A stretch of 40,505 nt of DNA from a bacterium (GTDB lineage Bacteria; Vulcanimicrobiota; Xenobia; Xenobiales; JADMJV01). This document shows positions 13,340-21,329 of this stretch, in pieces; position 1 is the first letter of the stretch, and the number at the start of each line of letters is the position of its first letter. The stretch is taken from NCBI GenBank assembly GCA_018266105.1, contig JAFEBA010000060.1:1-40505 (forward strand). The letters run 5' to 3'. The translations under genes and the position numbers were made by a program. The notes below the pieces were generated by a model. The model was not told the origin of the DNA and ran no database searches. It was given only the letters and a program-made list of their open reading frames with translations.

Positions 13340-14557
13340 ATGGCTCAATTACATGCAATGAAGCTGGCTCAACGAGTTCAGGTGATGAAACCCTCCAGCA
13401 CCCTGGCTGTGACTGCCCTGGTGAAGAAGATGACGGCCGAAGGCCACAAAGTAATTGGTTTCGGCGCGGGCGAACCGGATTTCGACACCCCGCAGCACAT
13501 CAAAGATGCGGTAACCGAGGCACTCAGCAAAGGCCTTACCAAATACGAGCCGGTCAACGGCACTCCGGCCGCGTTGAAGGCCGTGGCCCAGTATATGGAA
13601 CCCCGCCTGGGTCGGAACCTGGGCCCCGAGAATGTGCTCATCTCCTGCGGCGGCAAGCACAGCCTTTACCTGGCCTTCATGGCTCTGGTCGAACCGGGCG
13701 ACGAGGTCATCATTCCCGCGCCCTACTGGGTCAGCTATCCCGAACAAGCCCGCCTGTGCGGAGCCACGGTGGTGGAAGTTCCGGGCAGCGTGGACAACGA
13801 CTTCAAGATCACCCCCGAACAACTAGAAAAAGCCATCACACCTCGCTCCAAGGTGCTGATCATCAACAGCCCCTCCAATCCCAACGGCACCATGTATTCC
13901 CCGGCAGAACTGAAAGCTCTAGCAGAAGTCGTGCTGCGCCATCCCCAGTTGATCGTCTTCGCGGACGACATCTACGAACGTCTGGTGTATGGGGCCGAAC
14001 CCTTCGTCAGCTGGTCGTCGCTCCACCCCGACTTATTTGAACGCACCGTCACCTTCAACTGCCTGAGTAAGAGCTATGCCATGACAGGCTGGCGAGTCGG
14101 CTTTACGGTGGCCGAACCCAAGCTGATCAAGGCCATGGCCGGCCTGCAGGGCCAGATGACCAGCAACATTACCAGCTTTGTCTATCCCGCCATTGTGGCC
14201 GCTCTGACCGGCCCTCAGGACGAGGTGGAGAAAATGCGCCAGTCCTTTGACCAGCGCGGTCAGCTGATGCACCGCCTGTTCTCGGCCATTCCAGGCGTGA
14301 AGTGCTGCAAACCCACGGGGGCCTTCTACGTGTTCCCCGACATCTCGGCCCACTTTGGCAAAACCGATCCAGCCGGCAAAAAATTGGAGACAGCGGCCGA
14401 TTTCGCCGAGTCTCTGCTGAGCCACGCTCAGGTCGCCGTGGTCCCGGGCGAAGACTTCGCTGGACCCAACCACGTCCGAGCCAGTTTTGCCACCAGCAAC
14501 CAGAACATCGAGCAAGGCCTGGAGAAGCTGGCCAGATTCGTGGAGCAGTTGCGCTGA
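13340..14557 (+). CDS. Class I PLP-dependent aminotransferase, aspartate aminotransferase type
   Basis: 405 residues from ATG 13340 (GAAGG at 13325-13329). An in-frame ATG at 13358 would give MKLA soon after, the common start in this family, but has no ribosome site. Landmarks: FGAGEPDFDTPQHIK, the turn YEPVNGTPAALKAV, NSPSNPNGTMY, ADDIYERL, and the PLP lysine Lys244 in LSKSYAMTGWRVGF. Catalyses transamination between aspartate (or a related amino acid) and 2-oxoglutarate in the cytoplasm. Full length for the Ib subgroup. The stop overlaps the start of the small downstream gene (TGATG), so the two are translationally coupled. Confidence 0.93.
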   Translation: MAQLHAMKLAQRVQVMKPSSTLAVTALVKKMTAEGHKVIGFGAGEPDFDTPQHIKDAVTEALSKGLTKYEPVNGTPAALKAVAQYMEPRLGRNLGPENVLISCGGKHSLYLAFMALVEPGDEVIIPAPYWVSYPEQARLCGATVVEVPGSVDNDFKITPEQLEKAITPRSKVLIINSPSNPNGTMYSPAELKALAEVVLRHPQLIVFADDIYERLVYGAEPFVSWSSLHPDLFERTVTFNCLSKSYAMTGWRVGFTVAEPKLIKAMAGLQGQMTSNITSFVYPAIVAALTGPQDEVEKMRQSFDQRGQLMHRLFSAIPGVKCCKPTGAFYVFPDISAHFGKTDPAGKKLETAADFAESLLSHAQVAVVPGEDFAGPNHVRASFATSNQNIEQGLEKLARFVEQLR

Positions 14558-14787
14558 TGGACGAGGCGACTCGCCTGGAGGAGGTGGCCGCCCTGGCCGA
14601 CGACCTGGAGCAGTCCCCCTGGGTGGACTGGGGCCTCTGGGGCGAAGACCAGGAAGCCGTTCGTCTGCGCATTCGGGCTGGTGATTTTGCCAACGCTGAG
14701 TCCCAATACCTGGAAGAGAACAATCCCCCGGCCACGCCAGCCGTTCAGTTGCAGCGCGCTCTGGGGCGCTTCCTGGGCCGCAGCTAA
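14557..14787 (+). CDS. Small acidic protein coupled to aminotransferase
   Basis: 76 residues; ATG shares its A with the aminotransferase TGA (14555-14559), and GGAG lies inside the upstream coding end. The protein is helical and acidic (EEVAALADDLEQSPWVDWG, then GDFANAESQYLEENN) with no membrane segment. Family not recognised. Translational coupling suggests a partner or small accessory of the aminotransferase. A strong hairpin follows the stop. Confidence 0.7.
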   Translation: MDEATRLEEVAALADDLEQSPWVDWGLWGEDQEAVRLRIRAGDFANAESQYLEENNPPATPAVQLQRALGRFLGRS

Positions 14788-14803
14788 AGGCCTGAAGCAT
14801 AGA

Positions 14804-14852
14804 AAAAACGCGCTCATGCATCCCACCATCGCGGGACCGCCGGCGCGTTTTT
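14804..14852. terminator. Bidirectional hairpin terminator
   Basis: AAAAACGCGC (14804-14813) pairs with GCGCGTTTTT (14843-14852), giving an A-run and a T-run on the two sides of the stem. That is the form of a rho-independent terminator that works in both directions. It separates the aminotransferase unit from the minus-strand genes ending at 14932. Confidence 0.75.
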
Positions 14853-14881
14853 CTGGTTCGAATCTTTGTCCGAGCTAGTCG

Positions 14882-14900
14882 GGCCGAAGGCGGCTCGGCC
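14882..14900 (-). terminator. Short GC hairpin downstream of 91-residue secreted protein gene
   Basis: GGCCGA (14882-14887) pairs with TCGGCC (14895-14900) with a 7-base loop. Weak support; it may help to end the minus-strand message together with the hairpin at 14804-14852. Confidence 0.3.
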
Positions 14901-14931
14901 GCGAACGAGTGCTCAGGCGAGCAATTGAGGT

Positions 14932-15207
14932 CTAGCGGCCTGCCGCCTCCAGCATGACGATGGCCGCGGTATGGTCAAAAGCCCGAGTCAGCAGCTGGGC
15001 CCCCTGTTGAGTCCGGTCCACCTGGGCCAGAGTCACCGGTTCGGCCAGCTCAAGCTCCAACCCGGCTAGAAAGGTGGCGCGCTGGGCCTGATTGAGGGCC
15101 ATACGAGGGCGGGCGATCTCCGCGCCATGGATATCAAAGTCCCATTCGGCGGAGGCAGCACCGCACATCAAGCCGGCAGCCGCCAGGGTCAGCATCAACT
15201 TTTTCAT
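14932..15207 (-). CDS. Small secreted protein, 91 residues, unknown
   Basis: ATG at 15207 with GGAGGAG upstream. A clear Sec signal peptide (MKKLMLTLAAAGLMCGAASA, cut before Glu21) leads to a mature domain of about 70 residues rich in Ala, Leu, Gln and Glu, with GLELELAEPVTLAQVDRTQQ and a C-terminal helix. No family recognised. Monocistronic: a 111-bp gap separates it from the next minus-strand gene. Confidence 0.75.
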   Translation of the reverse strand: MKKLMLTLAAAGLMCGAASAEWDFDIHGAEIARPRMALNQAQRATFLAGLELELAEPVTLAQVDRTQQGAQLLTRAFDHTAAIVMLEAAGR

Positions 15208-15318
15208 CGGTGTCTCCTCCGGGCGTCGTTTCTAGACTCAGTCTAAGCAAGGACGTCCATCTGACCCACCGGCGGGGATACTCGAGCGCGGGTATAGCCG
15301 TACTGAGCGGGCAGAAGT

Positions 15319-15717
15319 TCAGGGCTGTTGAACCCGGTGTAGAGGCATCTCCCAACCTCCCGCCGCTTTCAGTACCAGACGATCACCCTCGAGCTCGGTC
15401 TGCCACTGCACTTCCTTGCCGGCCTTGATCTCCAGCCGCGGCGGCGGTGTATCCACCCCTTTGCGCCGGATCTCCAGCACAAATGGCCCCCCGTTCTCGA
15501 GCTTGACCACCAGCCGATTCTTACTCCAGGTATAGTGCCCGCTGGCCTTGGAAAGGATCTTATCCTCAACAAAAGACAACTGAGCCGTGTGGTCGTCGCC
15601 CAGAGCCAAGGAAAAGGTCTCGGTGGGTCCGAGGCTACCCCGGTAGAGCCGCTGACTGTCCGCCCCCACCGGCAGCGCCAGACAGAAAAGCAAAAGAAAC
15701 TTGCGCATTCTCTCCAT
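15319..15717 (-). CDS. Small secreted beta-rich protein, unknown
   Basis: 132 residues from ATG 15717 (MERMRKFLLLFCLALPVGA); the second ATG at 15708 is equally possible and gives a cleaner signal peptide. The open frame extends further upstream to 15855, but that part has no protein-like features and runs into the divergent gene. The mature part alternates beta-type segments (TETFSLALGDDHTAQLSFVE, HYTWSKNRLVVKLENGGPF, RLVLKAAGGWEMPLHRV) and resembles small lipocalin-like or META-type barrels that describe ligand response. Function unknown; exported. Confidence 0.7.
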   Translation of the reverse strand: MERMRKFLLLFCLALPVGADSQRLYRGSLGPTETFSLALGDDHTAQLSFVEDKILSKASGHYTWSKNRLVVKLENGGPFVLEIRRKGVDTPPPRLEIKAGKEVQWQTELEGDRLVLKAAGGWEMPLHRVQQP

Positions 15718-15858
15718 TTCAAGAACCCCCACCGTCGGCACCTGCTGCAGGGGCAATCTCCCGAATGCGCTTGCATTCCCCGATTTGCAGGTGCCTTTTC
15801 TCGGCTGCCAAAACAGGTCCAGGTGGCTGAGGATTTCGGCAAAACGCAAGAGCACGGC

Positions 15859-17319
15859 GTGCGCAAAGCCGGGCCCGCCTTGGAAATGCTCATTCGTCAG
15901 TTCTCCCAGCCGCTTGCCTGCCTGCGCGAACTGGTCCAGAACGCGATCGACGCGGGCACCAACCAGGTTGAGGTCACTCTCTCAGAGACCGAGGGTGAAG
16001 GCGTTTGCCTGAGCGTACGGGACACCGGCGAGGGAATGAACCGGCAGGTCATCGAGACCCAACTGACACGACTTTTTGCCTCCGCCAAAGACGGCGACCT
16101 GACCAAGGTGGGCAAGTTCGGAATCGGATTTGTCTCGGTCTTCAGCCTGAATCCGCTGGCGGTGGTGGTAGATACCGGGCGGGACGGTGAGTTCTGGCGG
16201 ATTCTCTTTCATCCCGACAAAAGCTACGAATTGTTAAAGCTATCCGACCGGGTCGAAGGCACGGTCGTGCACATTTACCTGGCCCGGCTCAGCACGGATT
16301 TCAATCAGAAACTCAAACGTGTGGATGAAACCCTACGTTACTGGTGCAAGCACTGCCGGGTGGAAGTCGTCTTCAACGGCCACCCGATCTCCATGCCCTT
16401 CAGCCTGAATCAGTCCCACGAAGTCTATCACGAATTGCCGGGCACTCGAATGGTGGTCGCCCTGACCAGAGAACGCGAGAACTTCGCAGGCTTCTACAAC
16501 CAGGGCCTGACGTTGCTGGAAGGGTGCTGCTCTCCCCTACCCTATCTCAGCTTCAAGGTGGATTCGCGCTATTTTGAACACACCCTGACGCGTGACAACG
16601 TGATTGAAAACGAAGATTACGACAAAGCCCTCAAGTTGGTGCGAGAGACCGTGGCCAGCAAACTGGCGCCGGAACTTTATGAGCGACTGAGGCAGGGGCA
16701 AGCCGATTGGGAATTGCTGGACAGCCTGAGAGCACTGGACATCAATATCGAAGAGGCCGGCCTGTTTCCCGACCTCTCCGGCAAATTCTGGAACCTCCAG
16801 CAACTGCGTCGGGCCAGAGTCTATCATCAGTCTCAGCCCGATGAACTCTCGACCGCTCTGCACGACCCGGCCCTGGGTCTGGTCGTCCTGGCCACCGGCA
16901 AGGGTCAACAATGGCTGCAGACCAACCTGCTCGATTGCCAGCCCACCCAAGCCTGCTGGGGCTTCTGCAAGGTCGGGCAACAGCCAGCCCTGGAAAAAAC
17001 CCTGGCCATTTGCCAGCCCGAACTGAAAGCCTGGAAACTGCCGCCCATCCAGTTGGTGCGCTGGTTGCCCGGGACGGAAAAACCGTTTTTGCAGCCTGCC
17101 CGGCGGATTGGCCTGGTCGAATGGGCTGAGCGAAGCGACCCAACCCTGGTCTTGCTGGATCAGGAGCATCCATTCTGCCAGAAACTGGTTCAGATGCAGG
17201 CCTGGTCACAGGCTCTGGCAGTCCAATTCCTTTTGCAACATTATCTACTAATCTGGCCTGAGGAACAGCGCTTGAAATCAGGTCCCAGATTAAGCGAAGC
17301 CGTTTTGAGGCGCATGTGA
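15859..17319 (+). CDS. Hsp90-like GHKL ATPase with middle-domain-like region
   Basis: 486 residues if the start is GTG 15859; GTG 15823 (+12 residues) and ATG 15886 are alternatives. The N-terminal ATPase domain has the N box LRELVQNAIDAG (Glu25, Asn28), G1 RDTGEGM (Asp55) and G2 KFGIGFVSVF, as in HtpG/Hsp90. Residues 190-300 continue like an Hsp90 middle segment; DSRYFEHTLTRDNV is placed where Hsp90 has its catalytic-arginine loop. A later segment (near residue 302) reads LFPDLSGKFWNLQQLRRARV, the same motif that recurs five times in the next, giant protein. No HtpG dimerisation domain is recognisable. The stop overlaps the next start (GTGA). Likely an ATP-driven chaperone-like or defence-type partner of the giant protein. 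Confidence 0.85.
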   Translation: MRKAGPALEMLIRQFSQPLACLRELVQNAIDAGTNQVEVTLSETEGEGVCLSVRDTGEGMNRQVIETQLTRLFASAKDGDLTKVGKFGIGFVSVFSLNPLAVVVDTGRDGEFWRILFHPDKSYELLKLSDRVEGTVVHIYLARLSTDFNQKLKRVDETLRYWCKHCRVEVVFNGHPISMPFSLNQSHEVYHELPGTRMVVALTRERENFAGFYNQGLTLLEGCCSPLPYLSFKVDSRYFEHTLTRDNVIENEDYDKALKLVRETVASKLAPELYERLRQGQADWELLDSLRALDINIEEAGLFPDLSGKFWNLQQLRRARVYHQSQPDELSTALHDPALGLVVLATGKGQQWLQTNLLDCQPTQACWGFCKVGQQPALEKTLAICQPELKAWKLPPIQLVRWLPGTEKPFLQPARRIGLVEWAERSDPTLVLLDQEHPFCQKLVQMQAWSQALAVQFLLQHYLLIWPEEQRLKSGPRLSEAVLRRM

Positions 17320-20300
17320 GCGACTTCTTTCAGCAACTGCGCGGACAGGCCCAACTCGAAACGCGTGGTGAATTCACGCTGGATATCGAGCAGGCAGCCC
17401 AAAAGATGGCTCGCTTCCAGTTCCCTCAGCCGCAGGACTTTTTGCCACATCTTGTGGCCGGTCTTTTCCGCCTGGGAGCGACCAGTCTCTTCGTGAACCA
17501 GCAGGAGGGACGACTGACCCTCGAGCTTCCGCCATTGGAAATGCCGGTCCAGTTGCTGGAGCGTTTACCCGAAGCGATCTTTGACGAGCGCTCGGGACAG
17601 CGCCGACTGGCCGCCGCTGTCCAATCCTTGCTGGCTTTCAACCCCACCCGTTTCAGCTGGATTGGGAATCAACCGGCCCAGACCTACGACTACATTTCCG
17701 GACAAAAACAGAATTGGGGAACTCATCTGACGGAAATTCAGATCGAGGGCCTGCCCCCAAAGTTGATAGAAGCGGCGCTTCAAGAGCTGTGCAAAAGAGG
17801 CGGGTGGAGCCGGCGGCCCCTGCAAGTGGGCCAGCGCCGATTTCAATGGCCTTTCGAGTGCACCACGGAACTGGGAGGTTTCCCGGCTTATTGCGAATGG
17901 CAGCCGGGCGACAAACCCCGCCTGCTGTTGATCATGGATGAGATTGTGTGCGAATTCAGGGCGGTGCCCGCGCCCTTCGCCTGGACGGGCCTGTGCTATG
18001 GAGAATTTAGCCTGGACGCTTCTATGGCCAAGGTGTTAGAAGATGAGCGACTCACCCTGCTGCTTGAAGACATACCCAAGTCCTTTGGAAGCAGCATTCG
18101 GGCCGCTCTGGGCCAGGTCGCCCCGGAAGAGATTTTTCCGCTGCTGCAAAAGCCCGCTCCGAGCTGGCTGGAATCGGTGGAGCCGGAGCTGCTCCGAATG
18201 AAGCTCTTTCGTGACCAGGACGGATGTTATCGTAGTCTGGACCAGCTGCTTTCGACTCCGGGCACCATCTACTACGCTTACGGTGCCGACTTCAAGCAGC
18301 TCGACCCGATCGTCTTAGTGAACCCCTCCAGCTCAGCCTTGAACTGTCTCGAGTCTTACCTTGGTTCGCGCCTGGAAAAAGCCGACCAGCTGGTTGTCCG
18401 GCGGCTTCAGCGCGAGCACAACCATCGCCTGTGGAGTGCCCAGCCGATTGAAAAGCTTTCGCTTTCCCCGCGCCACTGGCTTTACCAATCCGAATTTCGC
18501 AAGGGTGACGTCCGCTGGCTGGTGGGTATTCCAGACGACTGGAGCCGTATGGGCGCCACCCTGGCGATCTGGGTGGAGGGCCGAAAACTGGCCGCCTGCC
18601 AGCTTCTGATGCAAGAAGTATGCTGCGAAATCGCGTGCGAAATCCCCTCCGCTCATGTCAACGAACTGTGGACGGGATTGGCCGATCGCTTTTGGACCGA
18701 ACTGGAACCGGCCTGGAACGCAAGCGTGCGTCAGCTTGTGGATTCACTGATTCAGGGTCAGGAACCGCAGGTCGAGCTGAGAGATTCGCTCAAAAAACAC
18801 CTCGCCGATCAGCAACGCCCTCAGGATAGCTACTTTCGCCACACCTTGCTCTTTCAGGATTGGAAGGGTCAATGCTATTCGCTGGATCAGTTGCTCAAAT
18901 TACCCGCTCACGTGACCTTAGGAGTGGTGGGGCCTCACTTTCTAGCCGAGAACTTTACCGACAAAATCATTCCCCAGGGAGTATTCTTACGCAACTCTGG
19001 ACCGGAACTGGAAATCCTGAGCAAGACCGGAATCTCAAACCTGCTGATTTTGGATTACTTCCTGGAAGATCTCCTTCTGGCTCGCCAGAGCGCCTTTACT
19101 GAGTCAGACCTCGTACCCCAGCCTGCATTTGGAATTGCCACCTTCTGGTTTAGCGTGGACGGAATCAAGCTCGCACCCTGCTCGCAAGGGTTTCCCTATG
19201 CCTTTCTGGCCCGAATCTGTTGTTCGGACCTTCCTGTAGAAGCCTCGCGACAGAACCAGAATCTCGGTATTGAGCGTTTTCGGCTGGTGATGAATGAGGC
19301 CACACAGGCTCGCCTGGACGAATTAAAGGCCGGGTATTTTGGAGATCTGCGGGCCCACCTGGACGGAAGGCTCAGTCTAAGGTGGCTGGAGTGGATGCGC
19401 GAAGCCACTTTGCGCGGCCTGTGCCAGGACTTTCTGCGGGAACTGGCCTGTTGGCCCCGCTACCCGGGGGGCCTGGCCAGCCTGCATGAACTTTCCCAGT
19501 GCCCGCGTGTGTACTGGTGTAGCGGCGAAGCTGGGGAGCTTCCTGCCGAAGTAGAGTGGTTGCTGCCCAGACTGACCCACTCCGTCCAGTCCGCGCTCAG
19601 GCGAGCGGCCGGCGGTGGCGAATGGATCTGCCTGGATGAAGATTTTGCACGCCACCGGCGTGAGCAAGAACTCCTGGCTCAGGCTCCTTGGACTCCACCG
19701 ATCTGGGGAGTACTGGCCGAACGCAAACCCGACCTCTGGTTATTGCCGCAAGGAGCGGGCCTGGTCAACTGGCTGTATCGAGGACGGCTGCTGAATCAGG
19801 AATCCGGCCTTGTGCCCTATGGCTTTCAACTGGCGGTGGAATGTGCCAGCCCGGAGCCCCAGGGGCGTCCGGACGCCTCTCAATTCAGCCAGCAGTGCTA
19901 CTCGCTTCTGAGGGAGTACCTGGCCCTACCCCGCCCGGCCCTGTGGGAGCACTGGAAATCCTGGCTGCAACAAAACCTGCCGCCAGAAGTTGAACTTTTG
20001 CTTCAGGATCAGCGATGGTTCGATACCTCACGCGGTCTGATGAGCTGGCGGGAGCTGCTGGCCGAGCCCGAAGTCTGGCTCTATCCCAGTCGGGGTCGAG
20101 ACATCCCTGCCGAGATGCTGGTGATTTTTGACCGCAATCTGGCCAGCCAGATGGTCAGCAGTCACCCTGGCGGGCACTCCATCGAGGAAACGGCCGCAAA
20201 ACTGCAAGCGGAGGAGCTGCTGCGCAGCCTGCGCCAGCAACAGCATATACGAATGGAGGCGTTGGAGCGGCTTCCACACCGCCTCCGCCTGGACTTTGGA

Positions 20301-21272
20301 GCGGTGGCCTTGAGCCTGAACAAACAGCGAGACTTCTGGTGGTTGGGCCCGGACAAGCAACTACTCATAGATAATATCCCAGTCGGAATCACTGGTTACG
20401 CCACATGCCCCATTCAGCCTCAGATCTTGAGGACAGGGGAGACGGTGGCCGAACTGAATCCGCCCGAACGCCAACAAATCCTCCAGGCCGCTGCCCAGCT
20501 CCTGAAAAACCGAGTTGTGGCGGGCTGCCTCCAGCCGGTGGAACTGTTGCTCTTCTGTGAGGTCTGTGGAGAAAGGCCTGAACTTGAGGGCGTACGCTGG
20601 CTCGAGTGCGCTGATGGAACCTACACCAGCATCCAGCAACTGCGCCAACAGGAGGGGCCGATCTACTACTGGCCGCGCAAGTACTTCTTGCGCTCGGGTG
20701 GACCGGCTTTGCTGCCCATCCTTTCCAGCCCACTGATGGTGGAGATTGTGGCTCAAATCTGTGGCCGGTCGCCTCAACTCTACCCTCCCCCACTGCTTCA
20801 TCGAGAGGTCAGCTTCAGCGGAATCAAAAACGCTCTCAGCGCGCTGGGAAAAGCCGTTTGCCAGATGGAAAGCGGCTCACTGTTGGCGGGAATGCGACGT
20901 ATTCTCAGTCCCCCGGTCGATGAAACCGATCCTCAGGCCGGTCGGGTGCTAATCGACTGCCTGCAACGCCGGGCAGCCCAATTGCTGAGCGGCCCGGCTC
21001 GGGAACTCCTGCTCGAACACCTGGCCCAGGCACGCCTGCAGCCCGGCCGTCGCGCCGTCTGGGAAGTAGAAAATGGTTTGGTGCTCTATCGAGACCACCC
21101 CAAGCTTCGGCCCTGGCTGGGCCTGGACGAGCCGCCTTTGCAGGTGCAAACCAGCCTGCTGCTCTCGCTGGTTTGCGCCATTAACGCCATGAGCAACGCC
21201 TTTACGGACGAAATGGAAGTCGAACTGCTGGAGCACCTGGCTGACCAGGTGCTCGAGTCGCGTCCGCGTTAA
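17316..21272 (+). CDS. Giant repeat protein (1318 residues), partner of Hsp90-like ATPase
   Basis: GTG start overlapping the ATPase stop. No signal peptide, membrane segment or nucleotide-binding motif. Five copies of one motif (hydrophobic-x-Asp-x-x-Gly-x3-Ser-Leu-x2-Leu, then a beta strand) occur about 184-216 residues apart: LFRDQDGCYRSLDQLLS, LFQDWKGQCYSLDQLLK, RYPGGLASLHELSQ, DTSRGLMSWRELLA and LECADGTYTSIQQLRQ. Between them lie a beta-rich stretch with a hydrophobic-(x)-Gly/Arg-Lys/Leu turn (WVEGRKLAACQ, WLYRGRLLNQES) and a long helix. The ATPase upstream carries the same order once, after its GHKL domain. I infer that this protein is a tandem array of Hsp90-middle-domain-like units without an ATPase, loosely like sacsin. 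Function unknown. Confidence 0.8.
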   Translation: MSDFFQQLRGQAQLETRGEFTLDIEQAAQKMARFQFPQPQDFLPHLVAGLFRLGATSLFVNQQEGRLTLELPPLEMPVQLLERLPEAIFDERSGQRRLAAAVQSLLAFNPTRFSWIGNQPAQTYDYISGQKQNWGTHLTEIQIEGLPPKLIEAALQELCKRGGWSRRPLQVGQRRFQWPFECTTELGGFPAYCEWQPGDKPRLLLIMDEIVCEFRAVPAPFAWTGLCYGEFSLDASMAKVLEDERLTLLLEDIPKSFGSSIRAALGQVAPEEIFPLLQKPAPSWLESVEPELLRMKLFRDQDGCYRSLDQLLSTPGTIYYAYGADFKQLDPIVLVNPSSSALNCLESYLGSRLEKADQLVVRRLQREHNHRLWSAQPIEKLSLSPRHWLYQSEFRKGDVRWLVGIPDDWSRMGATLAIWVEGRKLAACQLLMQEVCCEIACEIPSAHVNELWTGLADRFWTELEPAWNASVRQLVDSLIQGQEPQVELRDSLKKHLADQQRPQDSYFRHTLLFQDWKGQCYSLDQLLKLPAHVTLGVVGPHFLAENFTDKIIPQGVFLRNSGPELEILSKTGISNLLILDYFLEDLLLARQSAFTESDLVPQPAFGIATFWFSVDGIKLAPCSQGFPYAFLARICCSDLPVEASRQNQNLGIERFRLVMNEATQARLDELKAGYFGDLRAHLDGRLSLRWLEWMREATLRGLCQDFLRELACWPRYPGGLASLHELSQCPRVYWCSGEAGELPAEVEWLLPRLTHSVQSALRRAAGGGEWICLDEDFARHRREQELLAQAPWTPPIWGVLAERKPDLWLLPQGAGLVNWLYRGRLLNQESGLVPYGFQLAVECASPEPQGRPDASQFSQQCYSLLREYLALPRPALWEHWKSWLQQNLPPEVELLLQDQRWFDTSRGLMSWRELLAEPEVWLYPSRGRDIPAEMLVIFDRNLASQMVSSHPGGHSIEETAAKLQAEELLRSLRQQQHIRMEALERLPHRLRLDFGAVALSLNKQRDFWWLGPDKQLLIDNIPVGITGYATCPIQPQILRTGETVAELNPPERQQILQAAAQLLKNRVVAGCLQPVELLLFCEVCGERPELEGVRWLECADGTYTSIQQLRQQEGPIYYWPRKYFLRSGGPALLPILSSPLMVEIVAQICGRSPQLYPPPLLHREVSFSGIKNALSALGKAVCQMESGSLLAGMRRILSPPVDETDPQAGRVLIDCLQRRAAQLLSGPARELLLEHLAQARLQPGRRAVWEVENGLVLYRDHPKLRPWLGLDEPPLQVQTSLLLSLVCAINAMSNAFTDEMEVELLEHLADQVLESRPR
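18196..20685 (+). repeat. Five protein-level repeats of about 200 residues
   Basis: Motif copies begin near 18201, 18849, 19451, 20003 and 20599 (spacings 648, 602, 552 and 596 bp). The DNA itself is not repetitive; the copies are recognisable only in the protein, which indicates an old duplication series. A sixth copy lies near 16763 in the preceding ATPase gene. Confidence 0.65.
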
Positions 21273-21290
21273 CTCCGGGCAGAATCGGCC

Positions 21291-21329
21291 TTTCGAGGAG
21301 TTTCGAGAGTTCTCGGGAAACTTTCGGGA
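21291..21329 (+). promoter_or_regulatory. 10-bp imperfect tandem repeats before prepilin gene
   Basis: TTTCGAGGAG, TTTCGAGAGT, TCTCGGGAAA and CTTTCGGGAA follow each other without gaps and run into the ATG at 21330. GTTTCGAGA and TCTCGGGAAAC also form an imperfect inverted repeat. This could be an operator or translational control element; there is no good ribosome site. Confidence 0.35.

Noticed and set aside
15718..15855. An N-terminal extension of the minus-strand secreted protein
   Set aside because: The signal peptide at MERMRKFLLL would be buried 46 residues inside, so the start is placed at 15717.
15535..15858. A long N-terminal extension of the Hsp90-like ATPase
   Set aside because: It would overlap a signal-peptide gene on the other strand and shows no homology before the GHKL domain.
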